Below the pieces are notes generated by a model, which was given only the letters and a program-made list of their open reading frames with translations, had not been told where the DNA came from and ran no database searches. Positions 56,079-64,000 of a stretch of DNA of 64,000 bases are shown here, in pieces (within the stretch, counting starts at the first letter, position 1; the number at the start of each line of letters is the position of its first letter). This DNA comes from Gammaproteobacteria bacterium (lineage in GTDB: Bacteria > Pseudomonadota > Gammaproteobacteria > CAISUE01). The stretch covers positions 124,001-188,000 of the forward strand of contig JAJNBD010000001.1 in assembly GCA_021156105.1 (NCBI GenBank), written 5' to 3'. Position numbers and translations under genes: made by a program.

Positions 56079-56830
56079 TGATTTAGCCATGTTTGAATAA
56101 GTTCAAAAGATAAACTAAATGGCAGAGGCAGGGTAGAAGGTAACTTCTCCCTGCTAAACCACTGCGCATCGCTTAATTCCGTTGAATCAATTTTAATTTC
56201 TCCGCTATCATAGTCTGCAATAAATCCACACATTAATTGGTTGGGAAAAGGCCATGCTTGTGAGTCAATATAACGTAGATTCTTGATCTTTATTCCTACT
56301 TCTTCCATCACTTCTCGATGTACACATTCTTCTAGCGTCTCTGCAGGCTCTACAAAACCTGCTAATACACTATATAAGCCTGGTCTAAAATGAATTGAGC
56401 GTGCTAGTAAAATTTCATTTCCTCGGGTAATAGCGACTAAGATGCAGGGCGAAATGCGAGGGTAATTAATTAAACCACATGCAGAACATTTTTTAGCACG
56501 ATCATGATCAAAATATTCCATCAAAGCGCCGCAGCGTCCACAGTATTGATGATCTATCCGCCAATCAAGTAGTTGGCGTCCCCTTGCAACCAAGCGCGAT
56601 AAATTTTTGCCTAGATGTAGATAAGCATCACGAAGGTTTATTAATTTTCCAGAAAAGTTTTCTGTCGCAAGTTTGGCAACATGATATTCGGTGCCATTCA
56701 GCTCATGCAAGAAAAAAGTATGCTCTAAATGAAAATTTTCAATGTCACTACTTTCTGGCAAAACAAGTTGGCTGGCGGTTTCCTGAAGAAGAATATCATC
56801 CTGCTTGAGTATAATGTAAGTTTTTGGCAT
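56075..56830 (-). CDS. nudC: NAD-capped RNA hydrolase / NADH pyrophosphatase NudC
   Basis: A 251-residue Nudix hydrolase. It has the four zinc Cys (97, 100, 115, 118: CGRCGALMEY, KKCSACGL), the Nudix box GFVEPAETLEECVHREV-MEEVG (158-179) and the NudC signature SQAWPFPNQLM (usually SQPWPFP). It removes NAD caps from RNA and splits NADH. It diverges from the CoA-transferase gene by 67 bases. Confidence 0.95.
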   Translation of the reverse strand: MPKTYIILKQDDILLQETASQLVLPESSDIENFHLEHTFFLHELNGTEYHVAKLATENFSGKLINLRDAYLHLGKNLSRLVARGRQLLDWRIDHQYCGRCGALMEYFDHDRAKKCSACGLINYPRISPCILVAITRGNEILLARSIHFRPGLYSVLAGFVEPAETLEECVHREVMEEVGIKIKNLRYIDSQAWPFPNQLMCGFIADYDSGEIKIDSTELSDAQWFSREKLPSTLPLPFSLSFELIQTWLNH

Positions 56831-56897
56831 ATATGATAATATTAACTCAAATTTTTAATGATGAAAATCGTTAGTTTTTATTAAATAATGGATTGTT

Positions 56898-57554
56898 ATG
56901 GCTTTATCGCGTGAACAAATCGCTATGCGCATTGCGCAAGAATTAAAAGATGGAGACTATATCAACTTAGGTATCGGGATCCCAACCTTAGTTGCAAATT
57001 ATGTGCCTCAGGGGGTGCAAGTCATGATGCAATCAGAAAATGGCTTGCTTGGTATGGGGCCTTATCCGCTAGAAAGCGAAATTAATCCCGATTTAATTAA
57101 TGCTGGGAAAGAAACGGTGACAGTAGTAAAGGGCGCTGCATTTTTTTCTTCTGCAGAAAGCTTTGCTATGATTCGCGGTGGTCATGTTGATCTTACGGTC
57201 TTGGGCGCGTTTGAAGTAAGTGAGCAGGGTGATATTGCTTCTTGGATGGTGCCGGGTAAAATGATTAAAGGCATGGGCGGCGCGATGGACCTTGTTGCGG
57301 GCGCACGAAAGATTATTGTTGCGATGGCCCATACCAGTAAAACGGGTGAATCGAAGCTTTTACCTCAATGTACTTTGCCATTAACGGGAGTGGGCTGCAT
57401 TAAACGTGTCGTAACCGATCTTGGTTATTTTGAAATCAAAGACGGTGCCTTTTATCTTATTGAGCGTGCACCAGACGTTAGTGTTGACTATATCCGGGCG
57501 CATACAGCAGGCAAATTGGTTGCGTCAGACGGTTGTCCTGAGATGAAATTTTAA
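56898..57554 (+). CDS. scoB: 3-oxoacid CoA-transferase subunit B
   Basis: A 218-residue beta subunit of a succinyl-CoA:3-ketoacid (or acetoacetate) CoA-transferase: [13 protein letters not shown] and the catalytic Glu47 in [11 protein letters not shown], then [17 protein letters not shown]. It transfers CoA onto acetoacetate for ketone-body use. The alpha subunit (ScoA/AtoD) is normally directly upstream; here the upstream gene is nudC on the other strand and the downstream one is rph, so the subunit is orphaned in this window. Confidence 0.93.
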   Translation: MALSREQIAMRIAQELKDGDYINLGIGIPTLVANYVPQGVQVMMQSENGLLGMGPYPLESEINPDLINAGKETVTVVKGAAFFSSAESFAMIRGGHVDLTVLGAFEVSEQGDIASWMVPGKMIKGMGGAMDLVAGARKIIVAMAHTSKTGESKLLPQCTLPLTGVGCIKRVVTDLGYFEIKDGAFYLIERAPDVSVDYIRAHTAGKLVASDGCPEMKF

Positions 57555-57655
57555 ACATTAATTCATGTTTCAGCATTGTTGAAGTCTATGCTTAACGCTA
57601 GGTTAGATTTCATTTGTCTGAAATAATATTATAAAAATTAGAGGAAGTTTTTATT

Positions 57656-58375
57656 ATGCAGCGTCCAAGTAAACGTCAATCCAATCAGCTCCGCCAGATT
57701 AAACTTACCCGTCAGTATACTAAGCATGCTGAAGGCTCAGTATTGGTTGAGTTTGGTGATACAAAAGTTATTTGTACAGCTAGTATTATTAATGGCGTAC
57801 CAAAGTTTTTAAAAGGGACCGGCCAAGGCTGGATCACCGCAGAATATGGCATGTTGCCACGCGCAACCTCCGATCGCGTTGATCGTGAAGCGGCAAAAGG
57901 TAAGCAAAGCGGCCGTACGGTAGAAATCCAACGTTTGATTGGTCGATCCTTACGTGCCATGGTTGATTTGAAAGCTTTAGGAGAACATACGATTACAGTT
58001 GACTGCGATGTTATCCAAGCCGATGGTGGCACGCGAACCGCAAGTATTACAGGTGGCGCGGTTGCGCTTGTTGATGCATTAAATGCTATCCACCAAAAGA
58101 AACAATTAAAGAGACACCCATTCGTGCAGCTGGTCGCTGCAGTTTCGGTAGGTGTATACAAAGATGTGTCTGTTTTAGATTTAGATTATCAAGAAGATTC
58201 TTCTGCAGAAACGGATATGAATGTCGTTATGACAGAACATGGCGGATTTATTGAGCTGCAAGGTACGGCAGAGAATGGTACGTTTAGTAGTGATCATCTT
58301 GAGGAAATGCTTAGTTTAGGGAGAGTTGGTGTGCAGGCTTTGGTTGGTAAGCAGAAAGAAGTTTTAGGGATGTAG
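57656..58375 (+). CDS. rph: Ribonuclease PH
   Basis: A 239-residue phosphorolytic 3' exoribonuclease that trims tRNA precursors. It starts [20 protein letters not shown] and has the family segments [37 protein letters not shown] and [17 protein letters not shown]. Length matches E. coli (238). The ATG is preceded by AGAGGAAG. A large palindromic element begins 12 bases after its stop. Confidence 0.97.
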   Translation: MQRPSKRQSNQLRQIKLTRQYTKHAEGSVLVEFGDTKVICTASIINGVPKFLKGTGQGWITAEYGMLPRATSDRVDREAAKGKQSGRTVEIQRLIGRSLRAMVDLKALGEHTITVDCDVIQADGGTRTASITGGAVALVDALNAIHQKKQLKRHPFVQLVAAVSVGVYKDVSVLDLDYQEDSSAETDMNVVMTEHGGFIELQGTAENGTFSSDHLEEMLSLGRVGVQALVGKQKEVLGM

Positions 58376-58387
58376 GAGGTACGCCAG

Positions 58388-58511
58388 CCCCCTCACCCTC
58401 GATCCCTCTCCCCGATGGGGAGAGGGAAGTATTCCATCCCCCCTTGAGGGAAATGAGAAGGGGCAGTAACTCCCTTCTCCCCAGCGGGGAGAAGGGCTGG
58501 GGATGAGGGGG
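58388..58511. repeat. Full CCCCTCACCC palindromic element between rph and prfB
   Basis: 124 bases starting CCCCCTCACCCTCGA and ending GGGGATGAGGGGG, inverted at the ends. It contains two perfect 11-bp hairpins with 3-base loops: TCCCTCTCCCC/GGGGAGAGGGA (58403-58427) and CCCTTCTCCCC/GGGGAGAAGGG (58472-58496). The copy in valS keeps the ends and left hairpin but lacks part of the middle. Confidence 0.85.
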
Positions 58512-58572
58512 TGGGAGTGGTAACTCGCCCAGAAAGAAGAGCTGGAGGCGAATGATACAAAGGTAACCAAAT

Positions 58573-59674
58573 ATGTTAGAAATAAACACACACATCGAGA
58601 AAATCAAAGACGCATTGCAAAGAACCAACGAACTTCGGAGGTATCTTTGACTATGACCACAATAAAGAACGCTTAGAAGAAATCCAGCTTGAGCTAGAGC
58701 AACCTACCATTTGGGATAACCCTGAGCGCGCGCAAACACTTAGTAAAGAGCGTGTTAAGCTAGAAAAATTAACTCATGGTTTAGATGAGCTTTGGCATGG
58801 TTTGCAAGACTGTGAAGAGCTGATCAAAATGACAGCACAAGAAGATGATGAGGCAAGTCTTAACCAAATCCTAGTAGACGTAGACCAGCTTATCCAAAAA
58901 TTAGAGCGCTTAGAGTTTGAGCGTATGTTTTCAGGACAGCATGATGCGAATAATGCTTATCTGGATATTCAAGCAGGCTCAGGTGGTACAGAGGCGCAAG
59001 ACTGGGCGCAAATGTTGATGCGGATGTATTTACGTTTTGGTGATCAACATGGTTTTCAAACAGAGGTGACGGATTGTTCAGATGGTGAGGTTGCTGGCAT
59101 TAAAGGTTGTACCATCAAATTTACCGGCGACTATGCTTATGGTTGGTTACGTACTGAAACAGGCGTGCATCGTTTAGTACGGAAATCCCCTTTTGATGCC
59201 AATAACAAACGCCATACATCTTTTGCATCCGTCTTTGTTTCACCAGAAGTCGACGATGATATTGACATTGAAATTAATCCGGCAGATTTAAGGGTCGATA
59301 CTTATCGAGCTAGTGGCGCTGGCGGTCAGCACGTTAACCGAACAGATTCTGCCGTGCGAATTACGCATATTCCCACGAATACTGTCGTGCAATGCCAGAA
59401 TGATCGCTCGCAGCACAAAAACCGTGCTCAGGCGATGAGTCAGTTAAAATCTAAACTGTATGAATTAGAATTGCAAAAAAAGAATGCTGAAAAAAATGCC
59501 TTAGAAGCTTCTAAATCAGATATTACTTGGGGTTCACAGATTCGTTCCTATGTTTTAGATGATGCGCGAATTAAAGATCTTCGCACAGGTGTTGAAACAG
59601 GAAATACCCAGGCTGTATTAGATGGTGACTTAGATCGCTTTATTGAAGCATGTTTGAAAGCTCAGGAGAAATAA
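58573..59674 (+). CDS. prfB: Peptide chain release factor 2, with programmed +1 frameshift
   Basis: RF2 (366 residues after the shift) releases proteins at UGA and UAA. The first part is ATG 58573 to CTT 58645-58647; the in-frame TGA at 58648-58650 is bypassed by +1 slippage so that translation resumes at GAC 58649. The second part, to TAA 59674, starts [19 protein letters not shown] and has the anticodon-like SPF ([10 protein letters not shown]) and catalytic GGQ (GAGGQHVN). The residue four before GGQ's first Gly is Ala (RASGAGGQ), as in most bacteria, not Thr as in E. coli K-12. One base separates it from leuS. Confidence 0.97.
58636..58650 (+). promoter_or_regulatory. prfB: RF2 autoregulatory frameshift site
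   Basis: CGG-AGG-TAT-CTT-TGA-C: a Shine-Dalgarno-like GGAGG (58637-58641) three bases before the slippery CTT (58645-58647) and the TGA stop. This is the known RF2 feedback site; low RF2 lets the ribosome slip at TGA. Confidence 0.95.
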
Positions 59675-59675
59675 A

Positions 59676-62222
59676 ATGACAGATTACAATCCAAAAGAAA
59701 TTGAATCCCAAATTCAACATTACTGGCAGGAGCATCAAAGCTTCAAAGCTGTAGACGATGCTAATAAAGAAAAATTTTATTGCTTAAGTATGTTCCCTTA
59801 TCCTAGCGGCAAGCTCCATATGGGGCATGTGCGTAACTATATGCTGGGTGATGTGATTAGCCGCTATCAACGCATGTTAGGCAAAAATGTTATGCAGCCT
59901 ATTGGCTGGGACGCCTTTGGCTTGCCAGCAGAAAACGCCGCTCTAAAACATGATGCGTCACCTGCGGCTTGGACTTACGAAAATATTGAAGTCATGAAAA
60001 AACAATTTGAGTCATTAGGTTTCGCTTTTGATTGGTCACGCGAGATAGCGACTTGTCGCCCGGAATACTATCGCTGGGAACAATGGCTTTTTACTAAGCT
60101 GTATGAGAAAGGTCTTGCTTATAAAAAAATGTCAGTTGTTAATTGGGACCCAGTCGATCAAACGGTACTAGCAAATGAACAAGTCATTGATGGCCGTGGC
60201 TGGCGATCAGGGGCACTAGTCGAGAAAAAAGAAATCTCGCAATGGTTTATTAAAATTACTGCTTATGCTGAAGAGCTTTTAGAAGATCTTGATAAGCTGA
60301 CGGGCTGGCCTGAGGCTGTTATCACGATGCAGCGTAATTGGATTGGTAAATCGATTGGCGCAGAAGTAGATTTTGCGGTGGCTCCTTTTGCTATCAAGGG
60401 CAGAAGAGCTGCGGATGCAGGAGCGGATATTGTCATTTCCTCCTCCAGTAAGCGAGAGGGGCAGACCATTACTGTCTTTACAACACGTCCAGATACTCTC
60501 TTTGGCGTCACTTATCTTGCGGTTGCTTATAATCATCCGATTGTTGCCCAAGCATTAGCGCAGAAACCGGAGTTAAAAAGTTTTATTGACGAATGTAAGC
60601 ATATTGAAACGGCAGAAGCAGCCTTAGCAACGCTTGAGAAAAAAGGCGTCGACACTGGCTTAAAGGCTATCCATCCTTTGACAGGTGAAGAGCTGCCCAT
60701 TTGGATTGCCAATTTTGTTGTGATGGATTATGGCACAGGTGCGGTCATGGCAGTGCCTGCCCATGATCAGCGCGATTTTGAATTTGCCCAGAAATATCAT
60801 TTGCCGATTAAGTTGGTCGTTCAACCCCTCACCCCCAACTCTTCTCTCCAAGGGGAAGATGGAGCCAAGGGCGAAGGGGTGGAAAATCTATCCTCAGCCG
60901 TTACCGAAAAAGGCACGCTGATTAATTCTAGGGTTTTTGATGGATTAACTTTTGATCAAGCTTGCGACGCTATCATTAAGGCTTTAGAAGAAAAAACTGC
61001 AGGCAAGAAAAAGGTCCAATATCGTTTGCGTGATTGGGGTGTTTCTCGCCAGCGTTATTGGGGCGCGCCAATTCCAATGATTTACTGTGATCATTGCGGT
61101 ACCGTGCCAGTTCCTGAAAAAGATCTTCCTGTACGCTTGCCTGAAGACGTTGCGTTAAAAGATCCTCGCTCGCCACTAAAGCAAGACCCGACTTTTTATG
61201 AGACGATTTGTCCAACATGCGGTAAAAAAGCAACACGGGAGACAGATACGTTTGATACTTTTATGGAATCTTCTTGGTATTTTGCACGTTTTGCTTGTCC
61301 TAAGCAAAATGAAAAAATGCTGGATGATCAAGCCAACTATTGGTTGCCAGTGGATCAATATATTGGTGGTATCGAGCATGCGATTTTGCACTTGTTATAT
61401 GCAAGATTTTATTTCAAATTGTTACGCGATGTGGGTTTGGTTAAGGCTGATGAGCCATTTAAGCGCTTATTAACGCAGGGTATGGTGCTGAAAGATGGCG
61501 CCAAAATGTCAAAGTCCAAAGGCAATGTGGTTGATCCTAATGCCTTAATTGATCGTTATGGTGCGGACACTGTGCGCTTATTCTCCATGTTTGCTGCGCC
61601 ACCTGAACAGTCTTTGGAATGGTCAGATGCGGGTGTTGACGGCTCCTATCGTTTCTTACGTAAATTATGGAATTTCATACAAACTATCATTGCAAGCCCA
61701 AAGGACGAAGCAAGTCAGGCTTCAAGCGATAAAGATAAAAAACTTCGTGCCACAATTCATAGCATTCTGCAGCAAATTACCTTTGATTATGAACGTCAAC
61801 AGTTTAATACTGTGGTTTCTGGTGCAATGAAAATGTTGAATGCCTTGCAAGACGCAGTGAATGCCGAACCAGCAGTAATAAACAGCGCTGCTCTTGTAGA
61901 ATCTGTAAAAATTCTCTTGCAAGTTTTAAATCCTATTGTGCCGCACATCACTCAGGCTTTGTGGCAGCAGTGTGGTTTTAGTGAAAATATTTTAGAAGCA
62001 GCTTGGCCCAAAGTTGATGCTGCTGCTTTAGTGAGCGATAGTGTGGATTATGTCGTGCAAATTAATGGCAAAATGCGTGGTAAGATTTCAGCGCCAGTTG
62101 ATGCGGCTCAAGATGACTTATTAGCCATGATTAAGGCAGATGAACATATAAGTAAACATTTGCCGGCTGAGCTTAAGAAAGTTATTGTTGTACCTAAAAA
62201 ACTCGTAAATTTGGTTGGGTAA
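59676..62222 (+). CDS. leuS: Leucyl-tRNA synthetase, with insertions in the editing domain
   Basis: An 848-residue class I synthetase: HIGH motif in [19 protein letters not shown] in [13 protein letters not shown], editing-domain TTRPDTLFG and AVPAHDQRD, and the C-terminal domain with [10 protein letters not shown]. Two stretches are longer than in E. coli LeuS as I recall it: one before TTRPDT (about residues 235-262, [14 protein letters not shown]...) and one after AVPAHDQRD (about 384-402), where the DNA is a palindromic element at 60825-60882. The enzyme looks intact and charges tRNA-Leu. It is cotranscribed with prfB. Confidence 0.97.
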   Translation: MTDYNPKEIESQIQHYWQEHQSFKAVDDANKEKFYCLSMFPYPSGKLHMGHVRNYMLGDVISRYQRMLGKNVMQPIGWDAFGLPAENAALKHDASPAAWTYENIEVMKKQFESLGFAFDWSREIATCRPEYYRWEQWLFTKLYEKGLAYKKMSVVNWDPVDQTVLANEQVIDGRGWRSGALVEKKEISQWFIKITAYAEELLEDLDKLTGWPEAVITMQRNWIGKSIGAEVDFAVAPFAIKGRRAADAGADIVISSSSKREGQTITVFTTRPDTLFGVTYLAVAYNHPIVAQALAQKPELKSFIDECKHIETAEAALATLEKKGVDTGLKAIHPLTGEELPIWIANFVVMDYGTGAVMAVPAHDQRDFEFAQKYHLPIKLVVQPLTPNSSLQGEDGAKGEGVENLSSAVTEKGTLINSRVFDGLTFDQACDAIIKALEEKTAGKKKVQYRLRDWGVSRQRYWGAPIPMIYCDHCGTVPVPEKDLPVRLPEDVALKDPRSPLKQDPTFYETICPTCGKKATRETDTFDTFMESSWYFARFACPKQNEKMLDDQANYWLPVDQYIGGIEHAILHLLYARFYFKLLRDVGLVKADEPFKRLLTQGMVLKDGAKMSKSKGNVVDPNALIDRYGADTVRLFSMFAAPPEQSLEWSDAGVDGSYRFLRKLWNFIQTIIASPKDEASQASSDKDKKLRATIHSILQQITFDYERQQFNTVVSGAMKMLNALQDAVNAEPAVINSAALVESVKILLQVLNPIVPHITQALWQQCGFSENILEAAWPKVDAAALVSDSVDYVVQINGKMRGKISAPVDAAQDDLLAMIKADEHISKHLPAELKKVIVVPKKLVNLVG
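60825..60882. repeat. In-frame CCCCTCACCC palindromic element inside leuS
   Basis: CCCCTCACCCCC at the left, GGGCGAAGGGGTGG at the right (inverted, two mismatches), with an inner TCTTCTCTCC/GGGGAAGA stem. It is read as [18 protein letters not shown], the typical peptide of such elements. About 58 bases; net effect is in frame. Confidence 0.75.
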
Positions 62223-62256
62223 AAATTGCGCTGCTGCGTTTTTTAATCTGTTATCG

Positions 62257-62298
62257 AAACCAAGACCGGCAAAATGCTGGTCTTGGTTTTATTCTTTG
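62257..62298 (+). terminator. Strong terminator after leuS
   Basis: AAACCAAGACCGGC (62257-62270) pairs with GCTGGTCTTGGTTT (62276-62289), one G-T wobble, loop AAAAT, followed by TTATTCTTT. Ends the prfB-leuS transcript. Confidence 0.85.
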
Positions 62299-62330
62299 CT
62301 TCGTTAAACTGGCAAGCTTCCTGTTATTAA

Positions 62331-62678
62331 TTAAGGCATTGGGTTAAATCTAGGAGGCGCAGGGAAACTGGGCGGAGTTGGCGAGGGCATCATTGTAGGT
62401 GATGGTGGTGCTTGCGGTGGCGGGAACGGATTGTTGTTAACGGCTGATTGCTGTTGTTTTGATGCGCTTATCGCAGGCACGATATTGTTAATTAAATTTT
62501 CGTAAGGCGCATTTTGTGCATAAGTTTGTTGTCGTTGATTATAGGCTTGAATTACTTGATTTTGCTGTGCAGGAGTTAAGCTTTTAAATTGACTTTGTGG
62601 CATGCCAAACATCATAGGTTCACATGCAGCTAGAGTTAAACAGCAAAATGCGGTTGTTATTAATAGTTTTAATTTCAT
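62331..62678 (-). CDS. Small Pro-rich lipoprotein, unknown
   Basis: A 115-residue lipoprotein: signal peptide with lipobox LAAC (Cys19), a short helical part (QFKSLTPAQQNQVIQAYNQ) and a Pro-rich tail (QAPPSPTMMPSPTPPSFP). The 'SLTPAQQNQVIQAYN' segment looks like the short conserved part of small periplasmic lipoproteins of unknown function. Asp is absent at position +2, so outer-membrane sorting is expected. It is convergent with leuS, sharing the terminator region. Confidence 0.75.
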   Translation of the reverse strand: MKLKLLITTAFCCLTLAACEPMMFGMPQSQFKSLTPAQQNQVIQAYNQRQQTYAQNAPYENLINNIVPAISASKQQQSAVNNNPFPPPQAPPSPTMMPSPTPPSFPAPPRFNPMP

Positions 62679-62855
62679 AAATTCTCTCTTAATAGAAAAA
62701 AGTTACACGTATTATACAAAAAAATTATAAAAAATTCATTAGTTGGCGCCAGTATTTTTTTTCAATCGTTATTTAAAATTTGACACTAGCTGGGCCTGTT
62801 TAAATTACTAGGCGGGAGCAGTTTAACCTTAGATGAATCATTTAACGGGCTGTGG

Positions 62856-62861
62856 TAAAAT
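62856..62861 (+). promoter_or_regulatory. Extended -10 promoter upstream of pckA
   Basis: TGG followed by TAAAAT (62856-62861), 33 bases before the pckA ATG; start near 62868. The -35 is weak, as expected for an extended -10. Confidence 0.45.
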
Positions 62862-62894
62862 ATTGCCTCCTGTTAATTTAAGAATAACTTTCTC

Positions 62895-64000
62895 ATGGAC
62901 CAAATACAAATCTTCCGTAACCTTACTCCCGCAGCTTTAATTGCACATGCTTTGAAAAATCAAGAAGGCCATTTAGCTGCTAATGGTGCATTAACCGTTG
63001 AAACCGGCGAAAGAACAGGGCGTTCACCTAAAGATCGCTTTATTGTTAAAGATGCGATTACAGAACATACGGTAGATTGGGGCACGGTCAACCAAGCATT
63101 TGAACCTGCTAAATTCGATAAGCTGTATGATGAAGCTTGCGCCTATATCGCTCAGCGTAATCATTATATCTCTGATGTACAAGTTGGTGCTGATCCTTCC
63201 TATGCGATTAGTGTTGAAATGCAGACGGAAACAGCATGGCAGCATTTATTTGGTCGTTGCTTATTCATTGAGCGCAGCGAAAACTCAGTTGCAGCAAACC
63301 GTCCACACTGGAAAATTTTAAATGTTCCTGGCTTTCATCCAGATCCAGCAAGTCATGGCACAAATTCTACTGGCTGCGTTATTTTAAACTTTACACGCAA
63401 GATCGTTTTACTTTGCGGTATGCGTTATGCAGGTGAGATGAAAAAAGCGATGTTCTCAGTGATGAACTTCATCATGCCAGAAGAAGATGTATTACCAATG
63501 CACTGTGGTGCTAATGTTGGCGAAAGCGGCAACGTTGCGCTTTTCTTTGGTTTGTCTGGCACAGGCAAAACCACACTGTCATCTGATCCTAACCGTTATT
63601 TATTAGGTGATGATGAACATGGATGGGCGCCTAAAGGCTCTTTCAATTTTGAAGGTGGCTGCTATGCAAAATGTATTGATCTTTCTAAAGAGCGTGAGCC
63701 TTTAATCTGGGATGCAATTCAGTTTGGTTCGATTATGGAAAACGTGATTTTAAATCCTGAAACGCTTGAACCTGATTATCATGATACACGTTTAACCCAA
63801 AATACTCGTGCGGCTTATCCATTAAAATTTATTGAAAAACGGATTCAAGCAAATCATGCCGGCTTGCCAAATAGCGTGGTATTTTTAACCTGTGATTTAT
63901 ATGGTGTATTGCCGCCAGTCGCGCGTTTAACCCGTGAACAAGCGGCTTATTACTTTTTAAGTGGTTATACAGCTTTAGTAGGTAGTACGGAAATGGGTCA
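62895..64000 (+). CDS. pckA: Phosphoenolpyruvate carboxykinase (ATP), 5' part
   Basis: Open from ATG 62895 to the window edge (368 codons visible of an expected 510-540). It is the ATP-dependent type: [13 protein letters not shown], the P-loop [25 protein letters not shown] and [13 protein letters not shown]. It makes PEP from oxaloacetate, the first step of gluconeogenesis, and with putA suggests growth on amino acids. The ending [12 protein letters not shown] is the usual C-terminal-domain entry. The 3' end is outside the window. Confidence 0.97.
   Translation, partial: MDQIQIFRNLTPAALIAHALKNQEGHLAANGALTVETGERTGRSPKDRFIVKDAITEHTVDWGTVNQAFEPAKFDKLYDEACAYIAQRNHYISDVQVGADPSYAISVEMQTETAWQHLFGRCLFIERSENSVAANRPHWKILNVPGFHPDPASHGTNSTGCVILNFTRKIVLLCGMRYAGEMKKAMFSVMNFIMPEEDVLPMHCGANVGESGNVALFFGLSGTGKTTLSSDPNRYLLGDDEHGWAPKGSFNFEGGCYAKCIDLSKEREPLIWDAIQFGSIMENVILNPETLEPDYHDTRLTQNTRAAYPLKFIEKRIQANHAGLPNSVVFLTCDLYGVLPPVARLTREQAAYYFLSGYTALVGSTEMG

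Noticed and set aside
58311..58628. Minus-strand open frames (75 and 105 codons) between rph and prfB
   Set aside because: They translate the palindromic element into a Pro/Gly/Ser-rich peptide of the kind such repeats always give; no ribosome site and no conserved-looking sequence.
58573..58650. prfB as a frameshifted pseudogene
   Set aside because: The in-frame TGA is the conserved RF2 programmed frameshift, with its SD-like GGAGG and CTT-TGA-C; all later RF2 motifs are intact.

Overview
The window looks like a chromosomal segment of an AT-rich (roughly 40 percent GC by eye) host-associated gammaproteobacterium, most plausibly in the Legionellales (Coxiella, Legionella or Berkiella-like). 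The housekeeping genes are typical of the class: lptD, surA, hslVU, gyrB, degP-type protease, rlpA, dapD, epmB, valS, rpsA and an RF2 gene with the +1 frameshift. Between them sit single genes of the kind used as secreted host-directed effectors: an OTU-type cysteine protease, an ankyrin-repeat protein, coiled-coil and membrane-segment proteins, and small secreted Cys-containing proteins. The genus cannot be fixed from the sequence alone.

Layout. 0-14 kb is mostly minus strand: gyrB, lptD, an Lnt-like nitrilase-fold membrane protein, then (after two plus-strand secreted-protein genes that split lptD from surA) surA, a SPOR protein, hslV, hslU, a BioC-like methyltransferase and the OTU protease. 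14-25 kb is plus strand: SPOR/CvpA pair, HtrA protease, RlpA, dapD, epmB, ackA-pta, a coupled small-protein/membrane-protein pair and dapA. 25-28 kb holds two adjacent minus-strand effector-like genes. 28-37.8 kb has lysS, xseA with an RND pump permease, hinT, trhO, ppa, two unknown genes and nth. 38-40 kb has an ankyrin gene and a small membrane protein. 40-64 kb is almost all plus strand: ybeD-like, valS, putA, sdhE-ygfX, an ArnT-like glycosyltransferase, serC-PAP2-cmk-rpsA, asd, an effector-like gene, (nudC on minus), an orphan CoA-transferase beta subunit, rph, prfB-leuS, a lipoprotein, and the start of pckA, which runs off the end.

Metabolic themes: lysine/diaminopimelate synthesis (dapA, dapD, asd), acetate/acetyl-phosphate exchange (ackA-pta), proline catabolism plus ATP-type PEP carboxykinase (putA, pckA: amino acids as carbon source), and envelope assembly (lptD, surA, HtrA, RlpA, SPOR proteins).

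The most unusual signal is mobile palindromic DNA. A CCCCTCACCC...GGGGATGAGGGGG hairpin element is present between rph and prfB and, read in frame, inside the editing-domain regions of both ValS and LeuS. A second, 76-bp element with GTAGGGTG-type inverted ends lies after valS and directly before asd, with half-copies elsewhere. No transposase or RAYT gene is in the window. No tRNA, rRNA, CRISPR array or insertion sequence was recognised.
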